Assembly (NCBI GenBank): GCA_035644495.1
Contig: DASQOM010000164.1
Coordinates: forward strand, 1-14,338
DNA from: JACQFK01 sp035644495
GTDB taxonomy: Bacteria; Planctomycetota; MHYJ01; JACPRB01
Length of the DNA: 14,338 bases
Reading direction: 5' to 3'
Positions 12,670 to 14,338 of the stretch are shown here, piece after piece. Within the stretch, counting starts at the first letter, position 1, and each line of letters begins with the position of its first letter. Under the pieces are notes generated by a model. That model saw nothing but the letters and a program-made list of their open reading frames with translations. It did no database searches and was not told the DNA's origin. The translations under genes and the position numbers were made by a program.

Positions 12670-14010
12670 ATGGACACCGCCCTGAGCGCCCATCGCTTCC
12701 ACTTCGCGTTCACGATCGTCTATCACTATCTCTTCCCGCAGCTCACGATGGGGCTGGCGTTCCTCATCGCCCTCTTCAAGATCCAGGGGCTGCGGACGAA
12801 GGATCCGCGCTTCGACGTGGCCGCCCGCTTCTGGACCCGCATCTTCGCGATCAACTTCGCGATGGGCGTCGTCACCGGCATCCCGATGGAGTTCCAGTTC
12901 GGTACGAACTGGTCGGAGTTCTCGCGGAGGGCGGGCGGCGTCGTCGGCCAGACGCTGGCGATGGAGGGCGTCTTCGCGTTTTTCCTCGAATCCTCGTTCC
13001 TCGGCCTGGTCCTCTTCGGAGAAAAGAAGCTGGGCCCGCGCGGGCACGCCGTCGCCACGGTCATGCTGGCGGCCGGCACCTGGCTGTCGGGCTACTTCAT
13101 CACCGCGACGAACGCGTGGATGCAGCATCCCGTCGGCCACAAGGTCCTCCCCGACGGCCGGATCCAGCTCGAGAGCCTCGGGGCCGTGCTCACGAACCCC
13201 TGGCTGGTCTGGCAGTATCCCCATACGATCCTGGGCTCGCTCGTCACCGCGTCGATCGTGATGTCGTCGATCGGCGCCCTTTATCTCGTGCTCAAGGTTC
13301 ACGAGGACCACGGGCGGATGTTTGTCACGCTCGGCGTCTGCGTCGGGCTGCCGTCGGTGCTCGCCGTCGGATTCCCGACCGGCGACCAGCAGGCCCGCAA
13401 CGTCGCCATCCACCAGCCCGCGGGCTTCGCCGCAATGGAGGGGCTGTTCAGGACCGAGCAGGGAGCCGACCTAGTCCTGATCGGGCAGCCGGACGTCGAG
13501 CGCATGCGGCTGGACAACCCGGTTCAGGTCCCCAACATCCTGAGCTTCCTCACGCATCGGCGCTGGCAGGCCGAGATCAAGGGCCTCGAGGCCTTCCCCC
13601 GGGAGGAGTGGCCGCAGAACATCCCGATCCTCTACTTCGCGTACCACATCATGGTCGGGCTCGGGACGATCTTCATCGCGGTCCTCGGCCTAGCCGCGCT
13701 GCTGCTCCGGCGCCGCAAGCTGTTCGCGCAGACCTGGATGCTGTGGATCCTGATGCTGCTGCTGCCCTTCCCCTATATTGCGAATACCGCGGGCTGGGTG
13801 ACCGCCGAACTGGGCCGCCAGCCCTGGCTGATCCACGGGATCCTCCGCACGCGGGACGGCGCCTCGGCTCACGTCTCCTCGGGCAACGCCCTCTTCACGC
13901 TGCTCGGATTCATGGGCCTCTACGCCGCGCTGAGCGCCCTCTTCCTGATCCTCGTCCTCCGCAAGATCGTGAAAGGACCGGTTCCGGATCCGGAACCGCA
14001 TCCGGCCTGA
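12670..14010 (+). CDS. cydA: Cytochrome bd-type ubiquinol oxidase subunit I
   Basis: Catalytic subunit of the bd terminal oxidase, reducing oxygen to water with quinol electrons; multi-pass membrane protein carrying hemes b558, b595 and d. The 446 residues make a short-Q-loop form (E. coli CydA is 522). His19 in YHYLF is the high-spin heme ligand, Glu99 and Glu107 in AMEGVFAFFLESSF match E. coli E99/E107, His185 in YPHTILG matches the heme b558 His186, and Met362 before LLPFPYIANTAGW is the likely second b558 ligand. GWVTAELGRQPW (375-386) is the family signature. In the Q-loop, QPAGFAAMEG (249-258) keeps Glu257 but has Gly252 in place of the quinol-site Lys252. The ATG at 12670 has AGGGTGG upstream and gives the normal N-terminus. 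cydB follows after 1 bp. Confidence 0.97.
   Translation: MDTALSAHRFHFAFTIVYHYLFPQLTMGLAFLIALFKIQGLRTKDPRFDVAARFWTRIFAINFAMGVVTGIPMEFQFGTNWSEFSRRAGGVVGQTLAMEGVFAFFLESSFLGLVLFGEKKLGPRGHAVATVMLAAGTWLSGYFITATNAWMQHPVGHKVLPDGRIQLESLGAVLTNPWLVWQYPHTILGSLVTASIVMSSIGALYLVLKVHEDHGRMFVTLGVCVGLPSVLAVGFPTGDQQARNVAIHQPAGFAAMEGLFRTEQGADLVLIGQPDVERMRLDNPVQVPNILSFLTHRRWQAEIKGLEAFPREEWPQNIPILYFAYHIMVGLGTIFIAVLGLAALLLRRRKLFAQTWMLWILMLLLPFPYIANTAGWVTAELGRQPWLIHGILRTRDGASAHVSSGNALFTLLGFMGLYAALSALFLILVLRKIVKGPVPDPEPHPA
13979..13998. repeat. 20-bp perfect palindrome at the 3' end of cydA
   Basis: Arms CGGTTCCG (13979-13986) and CGGAACCG (13991-13998) flank GATC, which is itself palindromic. As RNA it forms an 8-bp hairpin with a 4-nt loop. 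It lies in the codons for the C-terminal GPVPDPEPHPA tail, 12 bp before the cydA stop codon ends, and 13 bp before the cydB start, where it could influence translation or mRNA decay between the two genes. Confidence 0.6.
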
Positions 14011-14011
14011 C

Positions 14012-14338
14012 ATGGAAACGCTCTGGTTCTGCCTCCTCGCCGCGATGCTGACGACCTACGTCGTCCTCGACGGCTTCGATCTCGGCGCCGGGATCCTCCA
14101 CCTGTGGATCGCGCGCACGCCCAAGGAACGGGCGACGGTCATCCGCGCGGTCGGCCAGGTCTGGGACGGCAACGAAGTCTGGCTGCTGGCAAGCGGAGGC
14201 GCGATCTTCGCCGGCTTCCCGACGCTCTTCGCAACCTCGTTCAGCGGCTTCTACCTGCCGCTGATGATGCTGCTGTGGCTGATCACCGGCCGCGCCCTGG
14301 GGATCGAGTTCCGGCATCAGCTCGAGGAGCGCGCTTGG
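14012..14338 (+). CDS. cydB: Cytochrome bd-type ubiquinol oxidase subunit II, 3' part outside window
   Basis: The first 109 residues of the second bd oxidase subunit, which supports heme assembly and completes the membrane complex. VVLDGFDLGAG (17-27) is the diagnostic CydB motif, followed by the conserved WDGNEVWLLASGG (51-63) and FRHQ near the end. At least two membrane helices are visible (about 3-22 and 74-92). The ATG is 1 bp after the cydA stop codon with no strong Shine-Dalgarno, so translation probably depends on coupling to cydA. The frame is open to the window edge. Confidence 0.95.
   Translation, partial: METLWFCLLAAMLTTYVVLDGFDLGAGILHLWIARTPKERATVIRAVGQVWDGNEVWLLASGGAIFAGFPTLFATSFSGFYLPLMMLLWLITGRALGIEFRHQLEERAW

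Noticed and set aside
1..14338. Defence system, prophage or mobile island
   Set aside because: No transposase, integrase, toxin-antitoxin, restriction or CRISPR component was found; the lone exonuclease-like domain has no defence partner beside it.

Overview
The window is GC-rich bacterial DNA, densely packed with genes on both strands. It most likely comes from a planctomycete (phylum Planctomycetota), probably an uncultured lineage. Three things point there: a 966-residue transmembrane Ser/Thr kinase with a long Pro/Glu linker, an alpha-helical sensor region and a concanavalin-like C-terminus; a convergent ECF sigma factor of the planctomycete type; and a lipoprotein with a DUF1080 (3-keto-disaccharide hydrolase) domain. 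The assignment rests on family resemblance recalled from memory, not on a search. I saw no rRNA, tRNA, CRISPR array, transposase or integrase, and nothing that looks recently transferred.

Layout. (1) 1-1383, minus strand: a phospholipid pair, a CDP-alcohol phosphatidyltransferase followed with an ATGA overlap by a phosphatidate cytidylyltransferase that runs off the left edge. (2) 1384-1490: divergent control region with a good sigma70-like promoter (TTGACA-17-AATACT) for the kinase and a 13-bp palindrome. (3) 1491-5114: the kinase (+) and the ECF sigma factor (-), convergent, their stop codons abutting in TGATCA. (4) 5115-5520: a nested inverted-repeat region, then a 56-residue membrane peptide gene (+). 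(5) 5521-9689, minus strand: a run of close or overlapping genes in transcription order: TPR lipoprotein, DEDDh exonuclease-like protein, a doubtful small ORF in an inverted-repeat-rich interval, YjbQ-family protein, PrxQ/BCP-like peroxiredoxin and DUF1080 lipoprotein. (6) 9755-10801, minus strand: a DUF1801 protein and an exported Cys-type glutathione peroxidase, separated by a strong intrinsic terminator. (7) 10904-14338, plus strand: a large secreted protein of unknown function, then cydA and the start of cydB (cytochrome bd oxidase), the latter cut by the right edge.

How the genes may work together. The kinase has a cytoplasmic catalytic domain, one membrane segment and an outer part that could sense a carbohydrate or wall-derived ligand; the adjacent sigma factor is an obvious candidate target. 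The sigma factor's region 2.2 motif reads DAKD where ECF factors usually have DAED, so it is worth asking whether phosphorylation supplies the missing negative charge, as described for EcfP/PknT of Vibrio. The second theme is redox: two thiol peroxidases (one exported, one cytoplasmic) and a bd-type terminal oxidase whose Q-loop lacks the usual lysine. No clearly new multi-gene system is evident. The best candidates for something undescribed are the kinase/sigma pair with its structured upstream region, the unrecognised 565-residue secreted protein, and the inverted-repeat-rich interval at 7282-7403.
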